Positions 43,744 to 56,420 of a DNA stretch of 64,000 bases are shown piece after piece. The stretch is from Lolium rigidum (lineage: Eukaryota; Streptophyta; Magnoliopsida; Poales; Poaceae), in NCBI RefSeq assembly GCF_022539505.1, contig NC_061508.1, positions 62,381,754-62,445,753 on the forward strand. The letters run 5' to 3'. Every line of letters starts with the position of its first letter. Position 1 is the stretch's first letter. The notes under the pieces are model-generated. The model did no database searches, was not told the origin of the DNA, and saw only the letters and a program-made list of their open reading frames with translations. The position numbers were made by a program, and so were the translations under genes.

Positions 43744-46498
43744 GGGCGCCGAAGCGATCCTCGTCACACTGTCGAGCAAAGGGAGGCTGCCAGCGCGAGG
43801 GAGAAGAGGTTCACGGCTTCGTGCTGCCCTCCAGCTCACGGTGAAGATGAGGACGACCTCCGCAGATCTTTTGGACGAAGGGGTATTTTGGGCTGGGCCA
43901 GGCCGTGGTGTTGGGCTACTTGGCAGGCTGCTGTTGGGCTGCTCGGGTGGGTTGGTGCTGGGCTTCTGCGTGGCCAGGTAAGCTGGTAAGCTTCTTTCTC
44001 TCCTTTTCTATTTCCTCTTTTTCTGTTTTCTGATTTCTATTTTAAATTTTTGTTTTCATTCAAATTTGAATTCTTGTTTGTTTTGTAGGTGTTCAACAAA
44101 TTGGCTTTCATGAGGATTATTACTAGGAGCATTGTAGTACTTGCATTGGTTTTGATTAAACATTAAATATATGTGAGCCTTGTTGCAATTTTTAATTAGA
44201 CAAGAATTTAGTTATTCCTTTTAATTCCCTTTCTCATTTGTAATGTAACACCATGTTGGATAATTAGAGTTGATTGTTCTTAGTCCAAATGTTTTGGAAG
44301 TTATTTATTAGGACTTGGCTTCATATTGGAGGAATTGGTCAATTGCTCATGATTTTATGTGAGCCCCATTGCATTAGGGTTTTTTATAGTTTCCATCATA
44401 ACCCCCCTTATTAAAGTTAATACTATCATTATATTTGAAAGTATCTAAGTAGGTATTGTTTCCATCATGGTTTATTTTGGTTACAAAGATAAATGGTTGA
44501 TCACTACACATATGGTTTAATTATCAAATATGTTCTAGGTTTTAATTGTGATCACCTAAGTGATGCACAAACTAAGATTGAGATGTAGTTTAGGATTTTA
44601 CTTGTGATTATCAATTAATTCACAAGTTAGGTTGTGATATGGGCATAGATTCTTTTTATAGTTAACTTTGGTTATATGGATGAATGGTTTCTCACCATAT
44701 AAGGTATAGAGTTTAACTCTAAAGGTTTTCTTGTTTTCTTTAATTGAGGAATAAGTGAAATGTAGATAGGATTCTACTTATGATCACCAAGTGATTCACA
44801 AGTTAGGATTGAGATATAACCTAGGTTTGCTTACTCATGATTTTTTTTATCATTTCATGTGGTGAATGATATTTACTTATCATATAGGATCTAACTTATG
44901 GCTTATTCTTCTATTTCTCCAAAGTATGGTCATGGCACTATCATGAGCAATTTGTTCTCAATGGCTTGTACTCCCAATTCTTAGAGTATATGATTATTAC
45001 CCAATGGTGATGGTCATGCATGGTATGGGCTTCCTTAAGTATCACTAAAAGTATTTAGATATGGTTATTCCAATTACCCCTCTCACTTCACAAGGTCTTG
45101 GATTATAATCTATGGTTCTACTCAAGGAATGATGATGTGATTAACTAAATATGTGGTTTGCCTAAGAATTCTACCTTGCTAGCTTCGTAGCTTGTTCTTC
45201 GGAAATCGATAAACCCGCATCTTGTGGCATGCCTCCACCTCCTAGCTGCTTCATCTTGATCCTAACTATTTTATGGAGTGGCTCAATGTGTTGGTCTTCT
45301 TGCATCATGGTGCAAGATGATGAGATGAATGAGGTAGAGGGTTCCTTTTATAGGCTTGGACATGCTCTAATATCATGACACATAGGTGGATGACTCTTGT
45401 TTTAATTTGATGAGTAAGGTGCTTGGTTGTCATGCTCTCATCCATAGTAATCCTTTAAGCATGAGGTGGCATTGCTTAGGATGCAAGCTATGTAGATATT
45501 TTCATCCTATGTGGCATGGGTATTATCCTCTCTTGTGATTTGTTTTTGGATAGCCAAGTGGCTTTTGTTACTAATTGTCTTATGAATGATCTTATGCTTA
45601 TGGGTGAGTCACTATATCATATGTGATTGTATTTATATTATAATTGGGGTCAAAATTTCAAGAATAATAATTATACCCCAATTTTGAATGATGATGTTTG
45701 ATTTCACCAAGGCATGATCATATGAGTTTCAAAGTACTCATAGTTTATTTTATTCAAATAGTTTGAACTATAATTCGTAATGTAAATGAATTTAGTTTTG
45801 TGATATTCCACATATTTAAATAGTTATGCTTAAAATAAGAATGTGGGGCTTTTATGCACTTAGGTCCTTGTGTTTTACCATATTTGGTAATTAGTTTTAA
45901 AGTGAATTTCAATTATACCCCAAGTGTAGTTTCTTAACTTTTAACTGTTAATAACTTAGAGTTTGATTATTATCTATTTGATGGTTATAGGCTTCTCCCA
46001 TCTCTAGGGTTTAATGATAAGCTTGTGTTGGTGTTGAGTTCAAGAATTTAGTTCAAGAATTACCATGAGGTTCATGGTAAGAACATGGGTTAGTTTTTAA
46101 GACATGGAGAAGATAAGTGAAGAATGGGTTCTCCATTTATTGTTACTTGATTTCCAATTTAATAGATGTTCTTATGTTATGGCAAGGAATACCATGCTAT
46201 GATCTTTTATAAGATCAAGCAATTGATCATTGTTTAGAGTGTTGTTGTGTTAGTTCCATTTGATCTAACCCCTTAGATCAAATCATCTCTCCCCAAAACA
46301 GGTTTTAACAAAGATCACACTGAGGTTTATAGCACTTGACTTGATGAGCTACTTCAATTCCACCAAGGTCAAGTGAAACTTTAGTTACTGTGACAGTTTT
46401 ACTTTAAAGCGCGAAAATTCCCCAGATTTTCTATGCATGAATGCAATGCACACACCTGTTTCCTCTCTCTTTGTAACCCCATTACCTGGGATATTACA

Positions 46499-49339
46499 GT
46501 CTCTACCCCTTAAACTAAACTTCGTCCTCGAAGTTTGAACTCTCTCACGTTTCCGAAGTGTGGATCTGACTTGTGCAGACTACTTCTTTTCTCGAACTCC
46601 ATATTGATCTTACTGGATATCATTGAATATATCCCTTGTCCAGATTCTTCCTGGAATCCATTAGTGTTTGACATCAAACAACTATTACTTCCTTTACTTC
46701 CATGATTTCCTCCAATATTATAAGCTTGTTTCCTTTTTCAGTGAATATTCAATGATTGGGACTTCTTCTTGTCCTAACAGTCTTAATTGAGGACTAATTG
46801 GATAACAATCTCCTATTTGATAAAATAGGTCTTTGTTTTTCCCTTACTACCAAAACTGCAATAATGGTACTTGGTAAGGTACTTAACATGGAAATGATCA
46901 TGATGGTTTCTTTTACTAAGAAGGTTAGACTCATTTAGCCTATCCAATCATGGTTTATAGTTGATACCTATAACTATTTTGGTTTATTTAGGTTTCATGA
47001 AAGGAATCTTTCATGTAGTCTTTGATTCTGGTATGGTCAAATCCCTTCAGTCTTTGACCTCCTTGAGCTATATTTGGTCTCTGATATTTCCTTCGTCCAA
47101 CTTCTTTATCTTTGACTTACTTGAGCTTAAGTACTTCTGAGTAGATATTACTTACTTGCTCAAGTTATAATCCACTTCTTACGTCCTCGAGGTATGAACC
47201 TCGGCTTCTGGTCTGACCTTCTTCTGAAGGTATTGTTCAACAATCTTATGAAAATAAGATCGAACTTCCTCTCGCTTCGGACCTTCTTCTTCTATTATGC
47301 TCAAAGTATTGAGTTATTGTACATCCAACTCAATCTTTACTCTACCCCTTAGAGTTTTCTTATGGTCTTCAACTCCTTTTCTTCCAACTATTAGAATATT
47401 GGTATAGGTCTTGTTTATAATTTATATTCCTCTAAGGTTTTGCGAAGAAACTTTGTGGTGTATCCACTCAATTGTGGACATCCAATGTGAATCCTTTGAC
47501 TAAATGCTTATAGATCTAGCTATTTAGCTGACAAGATTTTTATTTGTTCACAAACTTTTGTTACAACTAATTAAATCGTGGACTATTTGTAATATCAACT
47601 GATACCAGCTGTGGTTATTATACCAACTGTGGCTATTTGATATCTAAAAATGGATTCTATTATAGGTTCTGATCAACTGGACGAGACATCTTCTACTTTA
47701 TCTCGCAGTATTGATATTATACCAATTGTGGTCTTCTCGATATCGACTATGGTCTTCTTATGTCTGCTATGATTTCATATATCACCTTCCTTCATTCAGG
47801 GTTTATTTTGCAAGAAAACCACTAGCTGACACTATGAATATACTATTCTAAGTGATTTTCTATGCATTCCCTCTTCTACATTAACTATGGATCTGCTTCA
47901 GCTTCACCATAATTATTATATTTCTCACCTTCATGCTTCTTTCGTACTAAAGTACTCCTCTGTTGAGGTAAGCATGAGTTTTGGAGGGTACTTCCTTCAG
48001 AGTATTGTGGTTACTTCCCACAACTTTACTTCCTTTTTCTGATCAACCTTCATCTTGTCTTCAGAATCTTCAGAATTCGTCACTTCCTCACACGAATACC
48101 ATTACCCTCTAGATCTATAGCATTAAGTAAGAACTTGATATAGCAACATGCATTTGCATATCAAAGTCGAACTTCATGTATGGATCTAGTCAATCAATGA
48201 AAATCCAATAAAATACAAGAAAATCCAGCTTTGTGCTTTTATAATACACATCATCATAAGCCTGAATATAGTAGTTGAGTAGGACATCTCTAAACATCAG
48301 GCTCTGATGTGTAGTATATAACACCACATAAGATAGGTTTATATCGTGATACTTAGCACGAATAGATGGGATTCTACTATTTGTATCAAGTTTTACCTTA
48401 ATTGCACATTTGCAATGAGATAAACTTGAAACAAAGTAGGCTAGGATAGTTAAAGTTAACCTAATTTTCTCTAGAAGTACTACTTAACTTCCATTTTGTT
48501 GCGGACTAACTCACATGATATGTCTAGGTTCTAACATTGCTACTCTAACACATACTATGGAAATATAGCTCCTATACTTCCAAAAGTTTATATTATCATA
48601 AGACTATGGTCATGATGTGCTTGGCGCACTTCCCATATTTTTGGAACACAGTTCTTGCACTATTGTCTGGTTTCTTATTGTTCTCCTCCTAAGTGTTTAT
48701 GATGTTCTATTCCATCACATAATGATTCTCAGGTGAATCTTATATGATTAGCAACTCTACCATGTAAGTAGACATATATTATTCCTATCACTCTTCCTTA
48801 CCTCCCATGATTGACTCATCATGGTCTATATTACTTCATATTACTCATAGTTTTCACTTACTATCAATTGTTTCACATGTCTAGATAATTTTACTTACTC
48901 ATTACTTATCTTGGTCTATATCTTCTATTAGGATATCTTAATTATCTTCATCAATTGATATAACTCCTATTACCAGTCTGGATAACTCTTACTTAATCAT
49001 AACATATGTTTGTACACATTTTCCACTAGGATATCTTCCTTATGGTTGTATCCTCTCTTTGGACTACCATGTATTGTATACCAACTGGGGTCTACTCATC
49101 TATTGTTTAAGGACTTCATGGTGTGCTACATATTTGGGATTAGCTAACTAACTTTACTTAGGAAAGATAGGTAAGAAAGGTTGACTCAAGTGTGTCAGGA
49201 TTATTCTCAAGTGAATATCCATCATAAGTCATTAAAAGTATTGGTTTAGCTAAGACAACTTCCTATAGACACTACCAATCCTATAGGTCTCCTTTAAAGG
49301 GTTTTAATCCTAGGTCAAAGAATTTGCTCTGATACCAAC
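46499..49339 (-). mobile_element. Non-coding interior of the LARD-like element (2841 bp)
   Basis: Between the polypurine tract at 46499 and the primer site at 49326-49337 there is no ORF of note on either strand. The sequence near 46500-46560 resembles the decayed end of a Gypsy pol region. Long LTRs with a conserved non-coding interior define LARDs (as in barley Sukkula); such elements need a partner's enzymes. PBS-like words (GATACCAGCTGTGG, TACCAACTGTGG) recur near 47600-47640. Confidence 0.8.
49326..49337 (-). other. Primer-binding site (initiator tRNA-Met type)
   Basis: Minus strand TGGTATCAGAGC, two bases inside the LTR edge. Confidence 0.9.
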
Positions 49340-52300
49340 TGTGGTGACCCGGCATACCACTGCATGGTGTAGTATGCAAGTCTGATATAACACCAATGAA
49401 ACACCGTTCCACTAGTATTATATCGCTCAGAGTGGTACAACAGAAACATATGCGGGTCCAAGGCATGTCTATAGAATTACACACAGACTCTATTACATAA
49501 GATCATCACAGCCTCCTACTTTACAATGAGGTAAATCTGCAGATAACTCCAGAAGAACGACTCGTAGTCTAATCCTATCACGAACTCTATTTGTAGAGTA
49601 TTTAACTAGCTATAGAGGCTAAGAATAGATTCTAGCTAAATAGGAGCTAGGTTTAGGAAGCTAGTTCCCTTCTATGGCCAAACTAGGTTTTCTCCTTGTT
49701 GGATGTGGTATCTGACTCCTCTGACGAGTTCCTGTCTTTTGAAGTAGTTGTTGACTCCTCGGTCTTCGAGTTGCACTCGTAGATCCTCCTTTGATGCCTC
49801 CATATCTAAGCGGGGATTTAAGAGTGGGATGAGTACGAGCGTACTCAACAAGTTCATTATAGGAAAGAGGTGTTTAATGCACTAGCTACAGCATTAGACC
49901 GTAAAGTCTAATACCAATGCAAGTTTTCATAATCATTTCTTCAAAAGGTTGCTTTTATTCGGAAGAACTATGTCCGTCAGCCTTCACCGGTTTACTAGAA
50001 CTTCATGGAGCTCCTTTCCGACCGCGTTCGCAGTTCCATATCCCGAACGGGGAGTGACAGGTCACGGTTCTTTACACTGCGAGAGGTGTGTTGCTTTACC
50101 CATAAGAGATCTTAACCTTGGTGCCAACCGAGCGCGCAACCCGTCCACACTTCCTATGGTGTGAGGCCCGGTATAAGGTCTAGCCAATCATGTTCCTCCG
50201 CTACCTCGAACACCCACCCTTTGTTGCATGCCCCGACCCTCGGGTCCTCGCCGGTCCCATTATTCCCACTCACGGGTGGACCCCGACCACGACAACAGCT
50301 TTGGGACTCGTTAACCAAACTCCTTCGCCGGTAGCCGCAACCCATCATAGACCGCAATACCGTGGGGACTTAAGGCTTCCCCAGCCAACCGCTTGCTCTT
50401 CGAGCGACAAGTGTCTACGGACTATGCCGTGGGGACTTAAGGCTTCCCCGACCAACCGCTTGCCCCGACGGATACAAGTGTCTACGGTAAAGCGTGTCCG
50501 TTGATGAACGAGAGGTGGAAACACTTTTGACTACTCCGTCCCACTCCGGATCTTATGGTTAACACGGGTATTACGGCACAAGAATCATCGGCGACATTTG
50601 TTGTTTAATCCTAGATGGATATAAACCCGTGCAATGGAACCTCCACCATATCAACACAATCCATGGTTCCATTGCCCACCACATAGTCATATTCATAGTT
50701 ATGAAAGTAGTGGTTTTGATTTTTATGCAATAGTGATAACCATAATACTTTGCAAGTAATTTGATAGAAATACTCAAATGACATGAGCAAGCGATGAACT
50801 TGCCTTTCTTGACTGCAAGATTATGCAGGCAAGGGTCTTCGATACGTAATAACTCCAACTTCTGAAATAGCATCATCGTCCGTTAAGGACGATGTTTAAA
50901 AGATTGGCAAGGATGCAATAATGCATAAGTATGAGATGCAATCGCTCTAAGCGTGACCTAACCCCGATGGTTTAGGATTAGTGAGTTGAAATGATTTGTT
51001 TTAGGGTGTGTTGCACTTTTTAGAGTGATTCACAAACAAGGTTCTTATTAGGGTTTTGTTGTCTTAGGATCATAAACAATTGGTATAATGCATAATAACA
51101 ATCATATACACCAAGGAATAGTAGTTGTATAATAAGTAAAGAGCAGTTGTCAATTTTAATACTATATGGCATGGTTAATGATTACTTGTTATATTCTTCA
51201 AAAGAATAACTTTTGAAGAACATGTTCTTTAATAAAGAACAAGTATGACAATTGGGTTTGTGGTTGCTATAGTTTATTCTGGTTCCAAATAGTTTCTGGA
51301 GTAAGTATTAGATGGATCCTAACAAGGTTGGGTTCATTAATAACCAGGTTTTGTATGATTAAGATAAGCCTAGGCATCCTAAGCAATTCATTATACATGG
51401 TTGTTGTCAAGGTTGGTTTATCTTGCTAGTGATAGCTGGCTAGGGTTTATAGGTCCTTATAAGCAGGGTTGATGATGATTCCTTATTTTCTTCAAAAGAA
51501 TAACTTTCGAAGAACATACTTCTTAAGTAATAAGAAGTATATCAATTAGGTTTGAGGTGGTCTTGGTTTTACTGTTGGTTCTTTTAAGTAAGGAGTAATT
51601 GGCTCCTTAAATAGGATGATTGATAAGTATCCAATACTGGTAGGGTTTAGTGGAATATGGTTAGGTAATTCTCAAGATTTGTCATAGTTGCTCCTGAGGT
51701 TCATCACATTGGTGTGATGCTAAATAGGAATGAATAAGGATGATGGACTTGGTAATAGGATCTAGGGTTTACACTTGGTTGACCCTACTTGATTATTTAG
51801 GTCTGATGAAGATGAACACATGGGGTATCCATCTTATTAGTGATAGGTCTTCTTCATTTTATGTGGTCATGGCAAGTATCTAGGTGCTATATGGTTCTAT
51901 GATTCAAAAGAAAGTACCATGATCACATGGTATACCCTGGGGTTTAGGTTTAGGACAATTTAGGGTTCATATGGATTAATGGAGCTAGGGTTCCTAATGG
52001 TATTAGGGTTTTAGTATCCCACATAAAATTATGGGTTTGTGTTCTTAATTCAATATGGAACGTAGGGTTTCCTAATTGTCAATTAGTTCTTGGATTATGG
52101 ATGAAGTTATTAATAACTTTGCAAATAAAACTAATATTGGATTTGCCATTTTGTTATTTTTGAACAAATAATTTAGGTAATTCTTAGTCAGGGTTTAAAT
52201 CTTACTAATAAGGATTTATCAAATTAACAAATAAATAAATTTAGTTTTAATGTTTTCTTTATTTTTTTACTGGTTTTTTTTATTTATTTTGGAAAGTTTT

Positions 52301-55300
52301 CCTAATTATAGAATTTTAATTCAATTTAGAATTAATACATATGGCTTAAATAACAAGTATTAAATAATTAATTTTTTATTGAAAATAAAGATTTCATATT
52401 ATATTTTTATTGGATAGAGTTTACTTTTATAAGAATTTTGATATCTTATATTTATTTTTCTGAGCTATGATGAATTTTCTAGATTTATTTAAAGTTGCAG
52501 CAATTTATGGATTGTGAATTAAAAGCAAATAACTAGAGCTACCCGGGCTTTATACCCACGGAGACACCGACTTGTGGGCCTCGGCCACGTCGCCTGCCAC
52601 GTTGCGGTTGGATCGGGGTCAAAATTGATGACTGGGCATGGCTCACGATGGCCGGCGGGCAGACGTCGCCGGCGGCGACGATTCCGGCCACGCGCGGAAT
52701 AGCTACTGGTTCCATTTGAACCAGTGCATCACGAGGAACCTAAAGGTGGTGGCGCCGCTCCGGTTAGGTCACCGGAGCTTAACCGATGGCGAGGTACCGC
52801 GGCGGTGCTCGCCGGTGATCAAACGTGGCGACGATCTAGACCACTATCGAGCATGTCGAGCACACGAGCAAGAAGAGGAGCTCACCCTGAGCATGCAGGG
52901 CTTGATGGCGAGGCAAGGGGTGGTCGACATCGCCGGAATTGCCAGCTCCGGCCGTCGGAGAGATGAGGTCGACGTCGGCGCTACGTGCTGCTCCGGCTCG
53001 ATTCCTTCTGCAGGAGTAGCAAGTCGAGGACGGCGGTCACGCTGGTGTGCTCGGTTTGGCTCGAGGAGGCTTCCATCGCCGGCGGTAATGGTGACCGGTG
53101 AGGTCCAGGGTTTCGGTGTGGAGGAAATTGGGGCAGCGAGGAAGAAGAGGGCGACTAGGGTTCGTCCAGGGTTCTTATAGGGCGCCAGAAGCGATCCTCG
53201 TCACACTGTCGAGCAAAGGGAGGCTGCCAGCGCGAGGGAGAAGAGGTTCACGGCTTCGTGCTGCCCTCCAGCTCACGGTGAAGATGAGGACGACCTCCTC
53301 GCATCTTTTGGACGAAGGGGTATTTTGGGCTCGGGCCGTGCCGTGGTGTTGGGCTACTTGGCGGTGCTGTCTGCTGGGCTGCTCGGGTGGGTTGGTGCTT
53401 GGGCTTCGCGTGGCCGGGTAAGTCTGGTAAGCTTCTTTCTCTTCTTTTCTATTTCCTCTTTTTCTGTTTTCTGATTTCTATTTTAAATTTTTGTTTTCAT
53501 TCAAATTTGAATTCTTGTTTGTTTTGTAGGTGTTCAACAAATTGGCTTTCATGAGGATTATTACTAGGAGCATTGTAGTACTGCATTGGTTTTGATTAAA
53601 CATTAAATATATGTGAGCCTTGTTGCAATTTTTAATTAGACAAGAATTTAGTTATTCCTTTTAATTCCCTTTCTCATTTGTAATGTAACACCATGTTGGA
53701 TAATTAGACTTGATTGTTCTTAGTCCAAATGTTTTGGAAGTTATTTATTAGGACTTGGCTTCATATTGGAGGAATTGGTCAATTTCTCATGATTTTATGT
53801 GAGCCCCATTGCATTAGGGTTTTTTATAGTTTCCATCATAACCCCCCTTATTAAAGTTAATACTATCATTATATTTGGAAGTATCTAAGTAGGTATTGTT
53901 TCCATCATGGTTTATTTTGGTTACAAAGATAAATGGTTGATCACTACACATATGGTTTAATTATCAAATATGTTCTAGGTTTTAATTGTGATCACCTAAG
54001 TGATGCACAAACTAAGATTGAGATGTAGTTTAGGATTTTACTTGTGATCATCAATTAATTCACAAGTTAGGTTGTGATATGGGCATAGATTCTTTTTATA
54101 GTTAACTTTGGTTATATGGATGAATGGTTTCTCACCATATAAGGTATAGAGTTTAACTCTAAAGGTTTTCTTGTTTTCTTTAATTGAGGAATAAGTGAAA
54201 TGTAGATAGGATTCTACTTATGATCACCAAGTGATTCACAAGTTAGGATTGAGATATAACCTAGGTTTGCTTACTCATGATTTTTTTATCATTTCATGTG
54301 GTGAATGATATTTACTTATCATATAGGATCTAACTTATGGGTTATTCTTCTATTTCTCCAAAGTATGGTCATGGCACTATCATGAGCAATTTGTTCTCAA
54401 TGGCTTGTACTCCCAATTCTTAGAGTATATGATTATTACCCAATGGTGATGATCATGCATGGTATGGGCTTCCTTAAGTATCACTAAAAGTATTTAGATA
54501 TGGTTATTCCAATTACCCCTCTCACTTCACAAGGTCTTGGATTATAATCTATGGTTCTACTCAAGGAATGATGATGTGATTAACTAAATATGTGGTTTGC
54601 CTAAGAATTCTACCTTGCTAGCTTCTGTAGCTTGTTCTTCAGGAAATCTGATAAACCTGCATCTTGTGGCATGCCTCCACCTCCTAGCTGCTTCATCTTG
54701 ATCCTAACTATTTTATGGAGTGGCTCAATGTGTTGGTCTTCTTGCATCATGGTGCAAGATGATGAGATGAATGAGGTAGAGGGTTCCTTTTATAGGCTTG
54801 GACATGCTCTAATATCATGACACATAGGTGGATGACTCTTGTTTTAATTTGATGAGTAAGGTGCTTGGTTGTCATGCTCTCATCCATAGTAATCCTTTAA
54901 GCATGAGGTGGCATTGCTTAGGATGCAAGCTATGTAGATATTTTCATCCTATGTGGCATGGGTATTATCCTCTCTTGTGATTTGTTTTTGGATAGCCAAG
55001 TGGCTTTTGTTACTAATTGTCTTATGAATGATCTTATGCTTATGGGTGAGTCACTATATCATATGTGATTGTATTTATATTATAATTGGGGTCAAAATTT
55101 CAAGAATAATAATTATAACCCAATTTTGAATGATGATGTTTGATTTCACCAAGGCATGATCATATGAGTTTCAAAGTACTCATAGTTTATTTTATTCAAA
55201 TAGTTTGAACTATAATTCGTAATGTAAATGAATTTAGTTTTGTGATATTCCACATATTTAAATAGTTATGCTTAAAATAAGAATGTGGGGCTTTTATGCA

Positions 55301-55927
55301 CTTAGGTCCTTGTGTTTTACCATATTTGGTAATTAGTTTTAAAGTGAATTTCAATTATACCCCAAGTGTAGTTTCTTAACTTTTAACTGTTAATAACTTA
55401 GAGTTTGATTATTATCTATTTGATGGTTATAGGCTTCTCCCATCTCTAGGGTTTAATGATAAGCTTGTGTTGGTGTTGAGTTCAAGAATTACCATGAGGT
55501 TCATGGTAAGAACATGGGTTAGTTTTTAAGACATGGAGAAGATAAGTGAAGAATGGGTTCTCCATTTATTGTTACTTGATTTCCAATTTAATAGATGTTC
55601 TTATGTTATGGCAAGGAATACCATGCTATGATCTTTTATAAGATCAAGCAATTGATCATTGTTTAGAGTGTTGTTGTGTTAGTTCCATTTGATCTAACCC
55701 CTTAGATCAAATCATCTCTCCCCAAAACAGGTTTTAACAAAGATCACACTGAGGTTTATAGCACTTGACTTGATGAGCTACTTCAATTCCACCAAGGTCA
55801 AGTGAAACTTCAGTTACTGTGACAGTTTTACTTTAAAGCGCGAAAATTCCCCAGATTTTCTATGCATGAATGGAATGCACACACCTGTTTCCTCTCTCTT
55901 TGTAACCCCATTACCTGGGATATTACA
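49340..55927 (-). repeat. Right LTR (5' LTR, 6588 bp) of the LARD-like element
   Basis: TGTGGTGACCCGG to GGATATTACA. Next to the primer site, so it is the 5' LTR. The region 49970-50900 is shared with the related LTR at 2259-7218. The TATA box is at 53174-53179. Target duplication on the right would be AGGGG (55928-55932); the left partner is in the gap. Confidence 0.88.
50360..50488. repeat. Two tandem ~67-bp units within the long LTR
   Basis: Units start CCGTGGGGACTTAAGGCTTC at 50360 and 50427 and end GTGTCTACGG, the counterpart of 3216-3353. Confidence 0.8.
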
Positions 55928-56061
55928 AGGGGGGGCTCCGGGAGGGTGAGGTGGCTAGTCCTAGGGCTGGAGAGGTGGGTGGTTGCCGCCAGAGGCGGCG
56001 GCGGCGCGGGGGCGCCAGGGTCGCCTGTGGGAGCGCTAGAGGCACTCATCCTTCCTCCAAC
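55928..56061 (-). pseudogene. 5' end of the LINE that ends at 22669
   Basis: From 56049 the minus strand reads MSASSAPTGDPGAPAPPPPL, the Pro/Ala-rich start expected of an L1 ORF1. It is cut at 55927 by the LARD insertion. The base after it (56062 onward) is the right copy of the duplication CGAGAGCCTCG. This ties it to the LINE 3' end at 22669. Confidence 0.65.
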
Positions 56062-56072
56062 CGAGAGCCTCG
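56062..56072. repeat. LINE target-site duplication, right copy
   Basis: CGAGAGCCTCG, identical to 22658-22668. Confidence 0.7.
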
Positions 56073-56129
56073 TTAAATACGTACTAGTATCAAACTCTAT
56101 ATACTTTGGCCAAACCTGACTAGACTAAA

Positions 56130-56420
56130 TTTTTTTTTTTGAAACGGAGGCAAAAGCTTTGCCTCATCTATTAATTAAGAAGAGAGTGTACAGTTTTTAG
56201 GAGAAAACCGGAGGAAAACCAACAACAACAGGGCCAAGCCCATACAAACCGCGCCCACACTCGCAACTGAACCCAACACAGATCTAAACAACAAGGCCAC
56301 ACCCACACTAGCCAACACAAAGGACGACATGATGACACAAACGAACTCCAAGCACGACATTCCAACGCGCCGACAATAACATGCCATGAAATTGGGGGAA
56401 CCCATCAATCAACTGCAGAT
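56130..56420 (-). mobile_element. 3' end fragment of a second LINE (left edge clear, right edge approximate)
   Basis: A run of ten T (56130-56139) followed by GAAACGGAGGCAAAAGC and TTTGCCTCATCTATTAATTA is the reverse of a grass L1 3' end with poly(A). No coding domain is recognised, and no matching target duplication was found. Confidence 0.55.

Larger units (their letters stand above)
42324..46498 (-). repeat. Left LTR (3' LTR, 4175 bp present) of a LARD-like retrotransposon
   Basis: Matches 51759-55927 nearly base for base, with small indels (for example 13 extra bases near 46045). On the minus strand it starts TGTAATATCCCAGGTAATGG. The purine-rich tract AAGGGGTAGAGA (46499-46512 on plus) adjoins it, so this is the 3' LTR. 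Its left ~2.4 kb is lost in the gap. Confidence 0.88.
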
